A stretch of DNA of 37,416 bases, taken from contig CAZRYZ010000007.1 in NCBI GenBank assembly GCA_964604465.1, forward strand, positions 1-37,416. Direction: 5' to 3'. Origin of the DNA: Fluviibacter sp964604465. GTDB taxonomy: Bacteria > Pseudomonadota > Gammaproteobacteria > Burkholderiales > Rhodocyclaceae. The number at the start of each line of letters is the position of its first letter. Position 1 is the stretch's first letter. The position numbers and the translations under genes were made by a program. Positions 1-7,613 of this stretch are shown here, piece by piece. The notes beneath the pieces were generated by a model. It was not told the origin of the DNA. It was given only the letters and a program-made list of their open reading frames with translations, and did no database searches.

Positions 1-83
1 CCGTCAGCAGAGAAGCGAGACTATAGCAACTAATCAAAGAGGCTGTCAACACTTCATCTCGGATTTTTCCACACACAAGGTGT

Positions 84-160
84 TGGTTGCGGGGACAGGA
101 TTTGAACCTGTGACCTTCGGGTTATGAGCCCGACGAGCTGCCAGACTGCTCCACCCCGCG
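84..160 (-). tRNA. Initiator tRNA-fMet (anticodon CAU)
   Basis: The reverse strand folds into a 77-nt cloverleaf with an encoded CCA end. Two initiator hallmarks are visible: the first acceptor pair is a C1/A72 mismatch, and the anticodon stem has three consecutive G-C pairs next to the CAU loop. The T-arm carries the usual GGTTCAAATCC sequence. A strong promoter lies just upstream at 177-205. It is read away from the neighbouring ParA gene, toward the window's left edge. Confidence 0.96.
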
Positions 161-176
161 TCCGAGAAAGTCGAGC

Positions 177-205
177 ATTATGCCGAGCGGGTTACTCGCT
201 GTCAA
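177..205 (-). promoter_or_regulatory. Sigma-70 promoter of the initiator tRNA
   Basis: On the minus strand TTGACA (200-205) is followed after 17 nt by CATAAT (177-182). The -10 box ends 16 nt before the mature 5' end of tRNA-fMet, so a short 5' leader for RNase P is expected. The match to consensus is close enough to call by eye. Confidence 0.8.
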
Positions 206-248
206 GCATTAATTTAGCGACCTACACGTGCCATATAGGGCGCGCTTT

Positions 249-866
249 CTATTTTTCAAGCCATGCCAACATGGGCGCCCACTGTTCCAAGTCTTTTCCA
301 TGCTTCGAGCGCGGCGGATCAAAGATGGTCCGGCCGGCTGCGGCTGCGTTTACATAATTGGATGTGGGGCGGATATAGGCCAGAATCGGCAAGTCGAAGT
401 GCTGCAGAAACTCTTCGAGCATGGCGGCTGCACGGGTGCGCGGATCAACACGCATCGCGACGATGCCAACCTTGTCCCGCTTGCCCCGCAGATCGTTTCT
501 AAGGCTATTCAGAAAATCTTCGGTCGCCGCCATGTCGAACACCGACGGCACCACCGGAACGATCACGCGATCAACCAACCGGATGTAATCGCTCAGCTTA
601 TAGCCCTGAAGGCCCGCTGGCGCATCGATGACCGTGACATCTGCGCCTTGGGGCAACGAAGCCATCAGCTGGCCGCCGCCAAAAAAGCCATTAACGGCCG
701 GCAATGATTCGTCTCGAAAGGACATCCAGCGCAAGGATGATTGCTGGCGATCCAGGTCACACAAGGTAACGCTGAGCCCCTGATTGGCAGCCCAGCCCGA
801 GAGGTTGGTTGCCAGTGTTGTTTTTCCGCACCCGCCTTTGGGGTTACAGACCATAATCGCCGTCAT
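249..866 (-). CDS. ParA/MinD-type P-loop ATPase, no ParB partner nearby
   Basis: This encodes a small cytoplasmic P-loop ATPase of about 205 residues. The deviant Walker A motif KGGCGKTT lies at residues 10-17 and a Walker B-like VTVIDAP follows about 70 residues later, both typical of the ParA/MinD superfamily that positions DNA or protein cargo. The ATG at 866 is chosen over an upstream start at 926 because a GAGG element sits about 7 nt before it and the ParA fold begins directly after it. ParB, a centromere-like repeat and MinC/E are all absent around it; the neighbours are an initiator tRNA and a divergent IclR gene. The cargo cannot be told from sequence. Family assignment is firm, role is open. 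Confidence 0.9.
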   Translation of the reverse strand: MTAIMVCNPKGGCGKTTLATNLSGWAANQGLSVTLCDLDRQQSSLRWMSFRDESLPAVNGFFGGGQLMASLPQGADVTVIDAPAGLQGYKLSDYIRLVDRVIVPVVPSVFDMAATEDFLNSLRNDLRGKRDKVGIVAMRVDPRTRAAAMLEEFLQHFDLPILAYIRPTSNYVNAAAAGRTIFDPPRSKHGKDLEQWAPMLAWLEK

Positions 867-961
867 GACTGCCTCGATTTTCTGACAGGTCGCACCATTG
901 GCGCCCGTTTTGTTTAGACTATCCAATTATAGATTTCTTTGCCCCTTTCGAGACGAGCATC

Positions 962-1768
962 ATGAGTGACCTCAGCGCTTCAACGCCCAAACCCGGCAAA
1001 CAGCAGGGTATCCAATCGATTGAAATCGGCGGCACGATTCTGCAGGCTCTAATGACCTCGGGTCGGCCGACCATGCTGAAGGAGATCGCCCGCCTCAGCG
1101 GCATACCCGCTGCCAAGGCACATCGCTACCTAGTTAGCTTCCAGCGCATGGGGCTGGTTAGCCAGGATCTAGAATCCGCCCGCTATCACCTAGGCCCCTT
1201 TGCGCTGGCACTTGGCCTCTCTGCACTAGCGGCGCTGGACCCGCCCCGTCTTTCCAACCCTATCCTGGAAGAGTTGTGTGATGAAATCGGCATGGGTGTG
1301 GGGCTGGCCGTCTGGGGCACCGCAGGCGCCACCATTGTTCGTTATGTTGATACCGGCGATGCAATTTCTATCTCTCTCAAGGTGGGCCGCGTACTGGCGC
1401 TGCATGATTCCGCCACTGGTCGTTGCTTTAGCGCTTTCGGCAATACACCCGCAATTCAGCAAACTTTAGCCGCCGAATTGAAACAGGCCGCCCGCCAGGG
1501 CAAAGCCAGCGCTGCCGAGCTCAACAAGATTCAGGATCAACAAATTGCCGAAGCTCACAAATTCGGTGTTGCCTGTGCGGGTGGCAGCCATATTCCAGGC
1601 ATCAATGGCTTAAGCGCACCCGTCTTTGACCACACCGGACACATGGTCGCCGCAATCACCGCCGTCGGATCTGCGGGTCAATTCAAGGCAGACCCGGCCG
1701 GGAATGAGGCGAAAGCCATCAAGGCTGCTGCGGCCAAGTTATCCAACCTGCTTGGCCACAAGCAGTGA
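962..1768 (+). CDS. IclR-family transcriptional regulator
   Basis: This is a 268-residue DNA-binding regulator. An N-terminal winged helix-turn-helix spans roughly residues 15-75, with the recognition segment around LKEIARLSGIPAAKAHRYL (39-57), followed by an IclR effector-binding domain to the C-terminus. Family members usually control aromatic or short-chain acid catabolism and bind a small ligand in the C-terminal domain. No catabolic operon adjoins it: the gene is divergent from the ParA ATPase and converges on a small membrane protein 7 nt away. Its target is therefore unknown. The nearby Rieske oxygenase is a possible target by context only. Confidence 0.9.
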   Translation: MSDLSASTPKPGKQQGIQSIEIGGTILQALMTSGRPTMLKEIARLSGIPAAKAHRYLVSFQRMGLVSQDLESARYHLGPFALALGLSALAALDPPRLSNPILEELCDEIGMGVGLAVWGTAGATIVRYVDTGDAISISLKVGRVLALHDSATGRCFSAFGNTPAIQQTLAAELKQAARQGKASAAELNKIQDQQIAEAHKFGVACAGGSHIPGINGLSAPVFDHTGHMVAAITAVGSAGQFKADPAGNEAKAIKAAAAKLSNLLGHKQ

Positions 1769-1775
1769 GAAGTCG

Positions 1776-2255
1776 CTAGGCTTTTTGATCCGGCGTTGAG
1801 AGCAGTCGGCCTAGGAGCAAATAAGGCAACAAAATCAGCCAGTACACCCAGGCAAGTGCCAGAAAGTGCAATGGGTTGCCATTTGCATAGTCTGCCATTG
1901 CCTGCGCGAACGTATGCCCGTGCAGCATGCCGCGGACGCCCTCCTCGACCACATTGAGAAGCACAACAACCAGCAAATAGATCAGCGAACGTGGCAAAAC
2001 GGCTCGCAAAAGACCTTCGCGACCGACTTTGGGCATCGGGAAAACCATTTGCCCGATGAGAATGAACTTGGCACATAGCGCTGCCTTGATCCAGGCAAAG
2101 CCCCAGGACTCCAAAGGTAAACCAGTTCGCCCTAGGGTTTCATGAATCAGAAGATTCAAGGCGCTAAACCAAATGCCAAAATAAAACGTCAGGTGAAGCA
2201 CAGTAAGCGCTTCTGATTTCAAACGCATCTTCAGCGGTTCTTTTTGTTCGGCCAT
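1776..2255 (-). CDS. Small integral membrane protein, unknown function
   Basis: A 159-residue protein that I do not recognise. After a short charged N-terminus it shows four hydrophobic stretches that look membrane-spanning: around LTVLHLTFYFGIWFSAL, a segment near AALCAKFILIGQMV, LIYLLVVVLLNVV, and a C-terminal one near WVYWLILLPYLLLG. No catalytic motif is apparent. The ATG at 2255 follows GGGA by 7 nt; a GTG one codon earlier is the alternative start. The gene begins 29 nt after the 3' end of tRNA-Thr on the same strand, so it is probably transcribed through the tRNA. It converges on the IclR gene. Confidence 0.75.
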   Translation of the reverse strand: MAEQKEPLKMRLKSEALTVLHLTFYFGIWFSALNLLIHETLGRTGLPLESWGFAWIKAALCAKFILIGQMVFPMPKVGREGLLRAVLPRSLIYLLVVVLLNVVEEGVRGMLHGHTFAQAMADYANGNPLHFLALAWVYWLILLPYLLLGRLLSTPDQKA

Positions 2256-2284
2256 CACTATTTCCCAGATAGGCTGAAGAAACC

Positions 2285-2358
2285 TGGTGCCCCCAGTCGG
2301 AATCGAACCAACGCCTGATGATTACAAATCAACTGCACGACCTTCATGCTATGGGGGC
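2285..2358 (-). tRNA. tRNA-Thr (anticodon UGU)
   Basis: The reverse strand gives a 74-nt cloverleaf with acceptor GCCCCCA/TGGGGGC, discriminator A and encoded CCA. The anticodon loop TTTGTAA carries UGU, reading ACA threonine codons. The T-arm is GTTGG-TTCGATT-CCGAC. Two features are atypical: the D-arm is GCAT-GAAGGTC-GTGC with only a 7-nt loop, and the anticodon stem has one T-T mismatch. It sits between the end of the EamA gene and the start of the small membrane protein, all on the same strand. Confidence 0.88.
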
Positions 2359-2375
2359 AAACCCAGAGAGGTCGA

Positions 2376-2381
2376 ATTATA
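2376..2381 (-). promoter_or_regulatory. Candidate -10 box for tRNA-Thr
   Basis: A perfect TATAAT lies on the minus strand 17 nt upstream of the tRNA 5' end, overlapping the intergenic space after the EamA gene. The -35 position 17-18 nt further upstream lies inside the EamA coding sequence and matches consensus poorly, so this is a moderate call. Confidence 0.45.
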
Positions 2382-2389
2382 GGCGAGAT

Positions 2390-3295
2390 TCAGCTTCGTT
2401 GCGCATCAGGCTGTAAACGCACGCGCGATGCAATGACACCACTCAACATAATCAGCGCTACCGCTGCCCAGCCAGTTGCATCAATACGCTCACCAAAAAA
2501 CATCCACCCGAACAAACTGGCGAAGATCACCGTGGTGTAGGCTAAGGCATTCGAAAAGAGGGTCTTCCCCAACCGGTAGGCCCGCGTTAACGCCAACTGG
2601 GCACCTGTTGCGAACAGTCCGGCACCGACCAGCCATGCGATGTCCGGCGTCTCAGGCCAGTGAACCCCATGCCACCCCGACCATAGCCCGGCACCCACCA
2701 CTGAAAACAGTGAAAAATAAAAAACCGTTCGCCACTCGGGCTCGCCAAGTGCGCCCAGCTGACGAATGTGAAAATAGGCCAAGCCCGCAAGGCCGCCGGA
2801 GATCAGACCTAGAAACGCCCCCATCAGATGATCGTCATCGACGGACGGTCGCAGCAAGAGCACGACTCCCAGAAACCCCAGCAGAACCGCGAACCAGGCG
2901 AGTCGTGTTGGGCGAAAGCCTTTGAGTAGCATCTGCCAGACGACAAAAAATATGGGGGACGTGTAATTAAGCGTCACCGCAGTAGCCAACGGCAATTGAG
3001 TGATGGCATAGAAGTAAAGAAAGAGGGCCGAGAAGCCCGACATGGAGCGCAATGCATGGCTTTTCAGATGTCGGGTGGCTAGGGATTGCTTGCGCAAACA
3101 GGTCATCGCTGAAATAACCAGCAAGGCAACTGCGCAGCGCCAAAGAACAATTTCGCCCGAATCGTTGTTCTCAGCCGCAAACTTGACGCACACCCCCATA
3201 CACCCGAACAGGAGCCCGGCAACCACCATCCATAAGGATTGCCACCCATCACGGTTCGGACGTGCTGGAGAAGACAAGGCCGGGGAGGAGTTCAC
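2390..3295 (-). CDS. EamA/DMT-family transporter
   Basis: A 301-residue inner membrane protein with about ten hydrophobic segments arranged as two EamA repeats, the pattern of drug/metabolite transporters. The N-terminal repeat begins near WMVVAGLLFGCMGVCVKF, and the second half around LAWLVGAGLFATGAQ. Such proteins export or import small metabolites; the substrate cannot be predicted. The start is a GTG at 3295 because there is no ATG between it and the in-frame TAA that ends the Rieske gene 18 nt upstream. No good Shine-Dalgarno is visible, so it may depend on translation of the Rieske gene ahead of it. Confidence 0.88.
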   Translation of the reverse strand: MNSSPALSSPARPNRDGWQSLWMVVAGLLFGCMGVCVKFAAENNDSGEIVLWRCAVALLVISAMTCLRKQSLATRHLKSHALRSMSGFSALFLYFYAITQLPLATAVTLNYTSPIFFVVWQMLLKGFRPTRLAWFAVLLGFLGVVLLLRPSVDDDHLMGAFLGLISGGLAGLAYFHIRQLGALGEPEWRTVFYFSLFSVVGAGLWSGWHGVHWPETPDIAWLVGAGLFATGAQLALTRAYRLGKTLFSNALAYTTVIFASLFGWMFFGERIDATGWAAVALIMLSGVIASRVRLQPDAQRS

Positions 3296-3313
3296 GCGAT
3301 GGCTGTTTCGGTC

Positions 3314-4438
3314 TTAGCCACCAAAGGGTGACAGCTGTGCGCCGAGCCGGCGCCGATAAAACTCGTGAAAGTGCAGCATCCCATCTTCCATGGGTGACTG
3401 ATATGGGCCCACCTGATTACGGCCGGCACGCATCAGGGCGTAGCGCCCCCGATCCATTCGCTCGCCGATTTCATCATCTTCGACCGCCGTCTCCATGTAG
3501 GCCGCCTGCTCGGCCTCGATGAACTCGCGTTCGAACTCAACAATTTCTTCGGGGTAATAGAACTCCACCACATTCAATGTCTTGTTAACACCCTGAGGGT
3601 GCAGCGTAGAGACCACCAGCACATGGGGGTACCACTCGACCATGATGTTCGGGTAGTAGGTCAACCACACAGCGCCATGCTGAGGGTTCATCCCCAGATG
3701 GGCATACTGGCCAAGCACCTGTTCATGCCATTTGGCATAGGTCGATGAGCCCGGCTTGGCGAGAGACGTGATCCCGACACGTTGAATCGAGTACCAGTCG
3801 CTGAACTGCCAGGTCAGCTCATCGCAGTTGACGAAGCCACCAAGCCCCGGGTGGAAGGGTTGAACGTGGTAATCCTCCAGGTAGACCTCAATGAAGGTTT
3901 TCCAGTTGTAGTTGCACTCGTGCATGACCACCCGGTCAAGCTTGTAGCCCTTGAAATCAAAGGCTTGGGCAAGATCCATTCCCGCTAGATCCTGGCGGAT
4001 ATCGCGCGGCCCGCTAAAGAGCAGCCCATTCCAGTGCTGCAGCGGCAACCGCTCAAGGTTCAGACAAGGGTTGTCCGGAAAATGGGGCGCGCCAACAAGG
4101 CTGCCCAAGCGGTCATAGGTCCAGCGATGAAGCGGGCAAACAATGTGCTTGTCGATCGTTCCCGAGCCATCAAGCATGATGGCCTGGCGATGGCGGCAAA
4201 CATTGGACATCAGATCGATTTGGCCGCCCTGATTGACCAGCATGGCGCCGTGGTCTTTGATCTCCAGAGTGCGATAAGCACCTTGATGCGGCACCATCAG
4301 TTCGTGGCCGACATATCCCGGACCCTGATCGAAGAAAACCTTCTTCTCCAGGGCGAACAAATCTTCGTCGAAATACCAGGAAACCGGCAACTGGGCGCGC
4401 GCCGCGACCAGCGATTCGGGCGAGTCAAAAGCTGACAT
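3314..4438 (-). CDS. Rieske non-heme iron oxygenase, alpha-subunit type
   Basis: A 374-residue aromatic ring-hydroxylating oxygenase large subunit. The Rieske [2Fe-2S] ligands are visible as CRH at 81-83 and CPLH at 101-104. The catalytic domain has the mononuclear iron motif EDYHVQPFH, with His191 and His196 as ligands. The family uses O2 and electrons from a reductase to oxidise aromatic or other substrates. No reductase, ferredoxin or beta subunit is nearby, so the electron donor must be elsewhere and the substrate is unknown. The ATG at 4438 is preferred over an in-frame start 21 nt upstream because GGAGG lies 8 nt before it. The EamA transporter follows after 18 nt, probably in one transcript. 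Confidence 0.92.
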   Translation of the reverse strand: MSAFDSPESLVAARAQLPVSWYFDEDLFALEKKVFFDQGPGYVGHELMVPHQGAYRTLEIKDHGAMLVNQGGQIDLMSNVCRHRQAIMLDGSGTIDKHIVCPLHRWTYDRLGSLVGAPHFPDNPCLNLERLPLQHWNGLLFSGPRDIRQDLAGMDLAQAFDFKGYKLDRVVMHECNYNWKTFIEVYLEDYHVQPFHPGLGGFVNCDELTWQFSDWYSIQRVGITSLAKPGSSTYAKWHEQVLGQYAHLGMNPQHGAVWLTYYPNIMVEWYPHVLVVSTLHPQGVNKTLNVVEFYYPEEIVEFEREFIEAEQAAYMETAVEDDEIGERMDRGRYALMRAGRNQVGPYQSPMEDGMLHFHEFYRRRLGAQLSPFGG

Positions 4439-4479
4439 CCCCTGCGCCTCCACGCACAAACAGGATTGGAAAACGGGCT

Positions 4480-4485
4480 ATTGTA
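4480..4485 (-). promoter_or_regulatory. Candidate -10 box for the Rieske gene
   Basis: TACAAT on the minus strand lies about 42 nt upstream of the chosen ATG. The -35 region 17 nt further up reads TTTCGG, a weak match. The region 4439-4583 separates this gene from the divergent xseB operon and holds no gene. Confidence 0.35.
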
Positions 4486-4498
4486 CCGCGCCCCGAAA

Positions 4499-4527
4499 TT
4501 GACCGAAAGCCCTGAATCGGTTAAGTT
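4499..4527 (+). promoter_or_regulatory. Weak candidate promoter for xseB-ispA-dxs-folE2
   Basis: TTGACC (4499-4504) is followed after 17 nt by TAAGTT (4522-4527). The -35 is good and the -10 is poor. It is the best sigma-70-like pair I can see in the divergent intergenic region ahead of xseB. Confidence 0.3.
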
Positions 4528-4583
4528 TCTAGGTCGTCACGAACACTCTGGCCGCCCGTAAGGCTGCCAAACCTCTGATTGCC

Positions 4584-4853
4584 ATGCCAGCCCGAAAATC
4601 AACCTCACCCGATCCCGCGCAAAGCGTTACCGCCACGGATAGCCTTGGCTTCGAGGCAGCCATGTCCGAGCTGGAAGCGCTCATCGAGGCCGTCGAAAAC
4701 AACCGGTTGCCGCTGGAGGAAACCTTGCAGAGTTATCAACGCGGTCAGCAACTCATCGCCCGCTGTACCAGCCTGCTACGGGACGCCGAGCAACGGATAC
4801 AGCAATTTGATGGCAATCGCACAACCGACTTTACGCCGCCGGAGCGCGCATGA
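4584..4853 (+). CDS. xseB: Exodeoxyribonuclease VII small subunit
   Basis: An 89-residue acidic, helical protein matching the XseB family. The core FEAAMSELEALIEAVENN and LPLEETLQSYQRGQQLI (residues about 23-57) is the family signature. With XseA, encoded elsewhere, it forms exonuclease VII, which degrades single-stranded DNA in both directions. The last four bases ATGA overlap the start of ispA, so the two are translationally coupled. The xseB-ispA-dxs order is common in proteobacteria. No clear Shine-Dalgarno is visible ahead of the ATG. Confidence 0.95.
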   Translation: MPARKSTSPDPAQSVTATDSLGFEAAMSELEALIEAVENNRLPLEETLQSYQRGQQLIARCTSLLRDAEQRIQQFDGNRTTDFTPPERA

Positions 4854-5731
4854 GTTTTGAATCCTGGATGCAGGATATTCGCGATCGAACCGCACAGTCG
4901 CTAGATCGTCACCTCCCCCCGGTGGACCATTTTCCACAGCGTCTGCATGAGGCCATGCGCTACGCCTGCCTGAATGGTGGCAAACGCCTAAGGCCCATTC
5001 TGGTGCATGCTGCCGGTGAGGCCTCGGGTGCCTCGGCTCTCATCCTGGATTTCTGTGCTGCCGCTGTCGAAATGATTCATGTGTATTCGCTCGTCCATGA
5101 CGACATGCCCTGCATGGATGACGACACACTGCGTCGCGGACAACCCACCTGCCATGTGCAATATGACGAAGCGACAGCCCTACTCGTGGGTGACGCACTT
5201 CAGACCCAGGCCTTTATCACGCTGGCTAATATCCCCGTCGACCCTGTCACGGTGAATGGACTGATTCGTACCTTAGCGCTCGCCTCGGGCGCAGCCGGCA
5301 TGGCCGGTGGCCAGGCCATCGATCTCGCGGCCGTGGGTGAGCAACTAGATGCCGCGCAGCTGGAGCAGATGCACATCATGAAAACGGGCGCACTGATTCG
5401 TGCCTCAATCCGGATGGGGGCACTGGCAGGCGAATCGCTAGAACCCGCTCAACTGGAGATGCTAGACCGCTTCGGCAAAATCCTCGGACTCCTGTTCCAG
5501 GTTGTGGATGACATTCTCGACTGCACGGCCAGCACGGATACACTGGGCAAAACGGCTGGCAAAGATGCGGCAAGCGACAAGCCGACCTATGTCAGCCTGA
5601 TGGGGCTTCAAGGTGCACGCACCTTTGCTCAGGAACTCCTCGAACAGGCTCAGCTGCAAATCCAACCCCTGGGCGCCCGAAGCGGCCGCCTGCATGATAT
5701 TGCGCAAGAAATTGTCCAGCGCACCCACTGA
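4850..5731 (+). CDS. ispA: Farnesyl diphosphate synthase (geranyltranstransferase)
   Basis: A 293-residue short-chain trans-prenyl diphosphate synthase. It condenses isopentenyl diphosphate with dimethylallyl and geranyl diphosphate to give farnesyl diphosphate, the precursor of undecaprenyl carrier and quinone side chains. The first aspartate-rich motif is DDMPCMDDD (residues 84-92) and the second is DDILD (220-224). The NGGKRLRP motif at 42-49 binds diphosphate. Length is typical for IspA. It overlaps xseB by four bases and is followed 10 nt later by dxs, placing two isoprenoid genes in one operon. Confidence 0.96.
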   Translation: MSFESWMQDIRDRTAQSLDRHLPPVDHFPQRLHEAMRYACLNGGKRLRPILVHAAGEASGASALILDFCAAAVEMIHVYSLVHDDMPCMDDDTLRRGQPTCHVQYDEATALLVGDALQTQAFITLANIPVDPVTVNGLIRTLALASGAAGMAGGQAIDLAAVGEQLDAAQLEQMHIMKTGALIRASIRMGALAGESLEPAQLEMLDRFGKILGLLFQVVDDILDCTASTDTLGKTAGKDAASDKPTYVSLMGLQGARTFAQELLEQAQLQIQPLGARSGRLHDIAQEIVQRTH

Positions 5732-5741
5732 TTGACCTGAG

Positions 5742-7607
5742 ATGCCTGATCCCCTGCTTTCCTCCATCAACGACCCAGCCGATCTGCGCAAACTCTCACG
5801 CGACCAACTGATTCAGGTCGCTAAGGAGCTGCGCCAGTTTTTGCTCAAATCCGTGTCACAAACGGGTGGTCACCTATCCTCCAACCTCGGCACCGTCGAG
5901 CTTACGGTTGCGCTGCACTCGGTCTTTGATACGCCTGAGGATCGGCTCGTCTGGGACGTGGGACACCAAACCTATCCGCATAAGATTCTGACCGGGCGCC
6001 GTGAGCGAATGGGCACCCTCCGTCAATTTAATGGCATTGCCGGTTTTCCCAAACGTTCCGAGAGCCCTTACGACACTTTCGGCGTCGGCCACTCCTCAAC
6101 CTCCATCTCTGCCGCTTTGGGCATGGCGCTCGCTGCCAAACAGAAAGGAGACCAGCGTCAGGTGGTTGCCATCATCGGCGATGGCGCCATGAGCGCCGGA
6201 CAGGCCTTCGAGGCACTGAACAACGCCGGGGTGGCCAATGCCAACCTGCTCGTCATCCTCAACGACAATGAGATGTCGATTTCCCCGCCAGTGGGTGCGC
6301 TTTATAACTACCTGACCCGCCTCACTTCGGGGAAGCTCTACAACACCGCCAAGAAGGGCGCCGAAAAGGTACTGGGAGTCTCCCAGACCCTCCTCGACTT
6401 TGCCAAACGTGCCGAAGAGCACATGAAGGGCATGATCAACCCCGGCACCCTCTTTGAAGAGTTTGGCTTCCACTATTACGGTCCCATCGATGGCCATGAT
6501 CTGGATGCCCTGATCCCGACGCTGCAGAACCTTAAGAAATTGCCTGGGCCGCGTTTTCTCCATGTCGTCACCCGCAAAGGACAGGGTTACAAGCTCGCCG
6601 AAGAAGATCCGATTCTGTACCACGGCGTCACAAAGTTCGAGACGACGGAAGGTCTGGATAACACCAAGACTCAGAAATCTTTCGCTCTCACCTATACCCA
6701 GGTCTTTGGTGACTGGCTCTGCGATACCGCCGCGGCAGACCCCCGCCTCGTGGCCATTACCCCGGCCATGCGTGAAGGATCTGGCATGGTGGCCTATGCC
6801 GAGCGTTTTCCTGACCGCTATTACGACGTGGCCATTGCCGAACAACACGCCGTAACTCTCGCTGCCGGCATGGCCTGTGAGGGCCTCAAGCCTGTGGTTG
6901 CGATCTACTCTACCTTCTTGCAGCGCGGTTACGATCAACTGGTGCACGATGTGGCGCTACAAAATCTGGACGTCACTTTTGCCGTCGACCGTGCGGGCCT
7001 TGTGGGCGCCGATGGTCCTACTCACCACGGGGCCTTTGATCTTTCCTACGCCCTGTGCATCCCGAATATGGTGATTGCCACGCCAGCCAACGAGCGCGAA
7101 TGCCGCCAGCTCCTTAGCACCTGTTACGAATACCCCGGACCGGCCATTGTTCGCTATCCGCGAGGTAGCGGAACCGGCACGATCCCCAACATGGACCTAG
7201 CCCCCCTGCCACTGGGCAAGGGCACTATCGTTCGTGAAGGTTCTGGGATTGCCTTCCTGGCCTTCGGCAGTCTGCTATCCACGGCTGAAACTCTGGGCGA
7301 ACCATTCAATGCCACCGTGGCCAACATGCGCTTTGCCAAGCCACTAGATATGGCGCTCCTGGCAGATGTTGCCCGAACTCATTCACTGATTGTCACTTTT
7401 GAAGAAAATGCCGTGACCGGTGGCGCCGGAAGTGACGTGGAACGCGCGCTACAATCGCTTAATCTACACCGACCCTGCTTACGTATTGGCCTGCCCGATC
7501 AGTTTATCGAACACGGCGACATGGCAAACCTCTACCAGTCAGCAGGGCTGGATATCGCCACCGTACGCAACCGGATCGAGCAATTTATTCATCAGCACCA
7601 AAATTAA
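5742..7607 (+). CDS. dxs: 1-deoxy-D-xylulose-5-phosphate synthase
   Basis: This 621-residue thiamine diphosphate enzyme condenses pyruvate and glyceraldehyde 3-phosphate to DXP, the first step of the MEP isoprenoid pathway and also a precursor for thiamine and pyridoxal. The N-terminal half has the ThDP/metal motif from GDGAMSAG (146-153) to NDNEMSIS (174-181). The transketolase-like pyrimidine domain follows, with VAIAEQHAVTLAAGMA and VDRAGLVGADGPTHHG. Length is typical. It lies 10 nt after ispA and 6 nt before folE2. Confidence 0.97.
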   Translation: MPDPLLSSINDPADLRKLSRDQLIQVAKELRQFLLKSVSQTGGHLSSNLGTVELTVALHSVFDTPEDRLVWDVGHQTYPHKILTGRRERMGTLRQFNGIAGFPKRSESPYDTFGVGHSSTSISAALGMALAAKQKGDQRQVVAIIGDGAMSAGQAFEALNNAGVANANLLVILNDNEMSISPPVGALYNYLTRLTSGKLYNTAKKGAEKVLGVSQTLLDFAKRAEEHMKGMINPGTLFEEFGFHYYGPIDGHDLDALIPTLQNLKKLPGPRFLHVVTRKGQGYKLAEEDPILYHGVTKFETTEGLDNTKTQKSFALTYTQVFGDWLCDTAAADPRLVAITPAMREGSGMVAYAERFPDRYYDVAIAEQHAVTLAAGMACEGLKPVVAIYSTFLQRGYDQLVHDVALQNLDVTFAVDRAGLVGADGPTHHGAFDLSYALCIPNMVIATPANERECRQLLSTCYEYPGPAIVRYPRGSGTGTIPNMDLAPLPLGKGTIVREGSGIAFLAFGSLLSTAETLGEPFNATVANMRFAKPLDMALLADVARTHSLIVTFEENAVTGGAGSDVERALQSLNLHRPCLRIGLPDQFIEHGDMANLYQSAGLDIATVRNRIEQFIHQHQN

Positions 7608-7613
7608 AACATC

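Noticed and set aside
1..83. Left edge downstream of tRNA-fMet
   Set aside because: I looked for a terminator, a second tRNA or a gene start and found nothing supportable.
228..707. A 159-codon plus-strand frame opposite the ParA gene
   Set aside because: It is antisense to a gene with a clear Walker A motif and shows no family features.
926..931. TATAAT on the minus strand upstream of the ParA gene
   Set aside because: The -10 is perfect, but no sequence near TTGACA occurs 16-18 nt upstream, so I did not list a promoter.
6096..6947. A 283-codon minus-strand open frame inside dxs
   Set aside because: dxs is complete and certain on the other strand; the antisense product resembles no family and has no ribosome-binding site.
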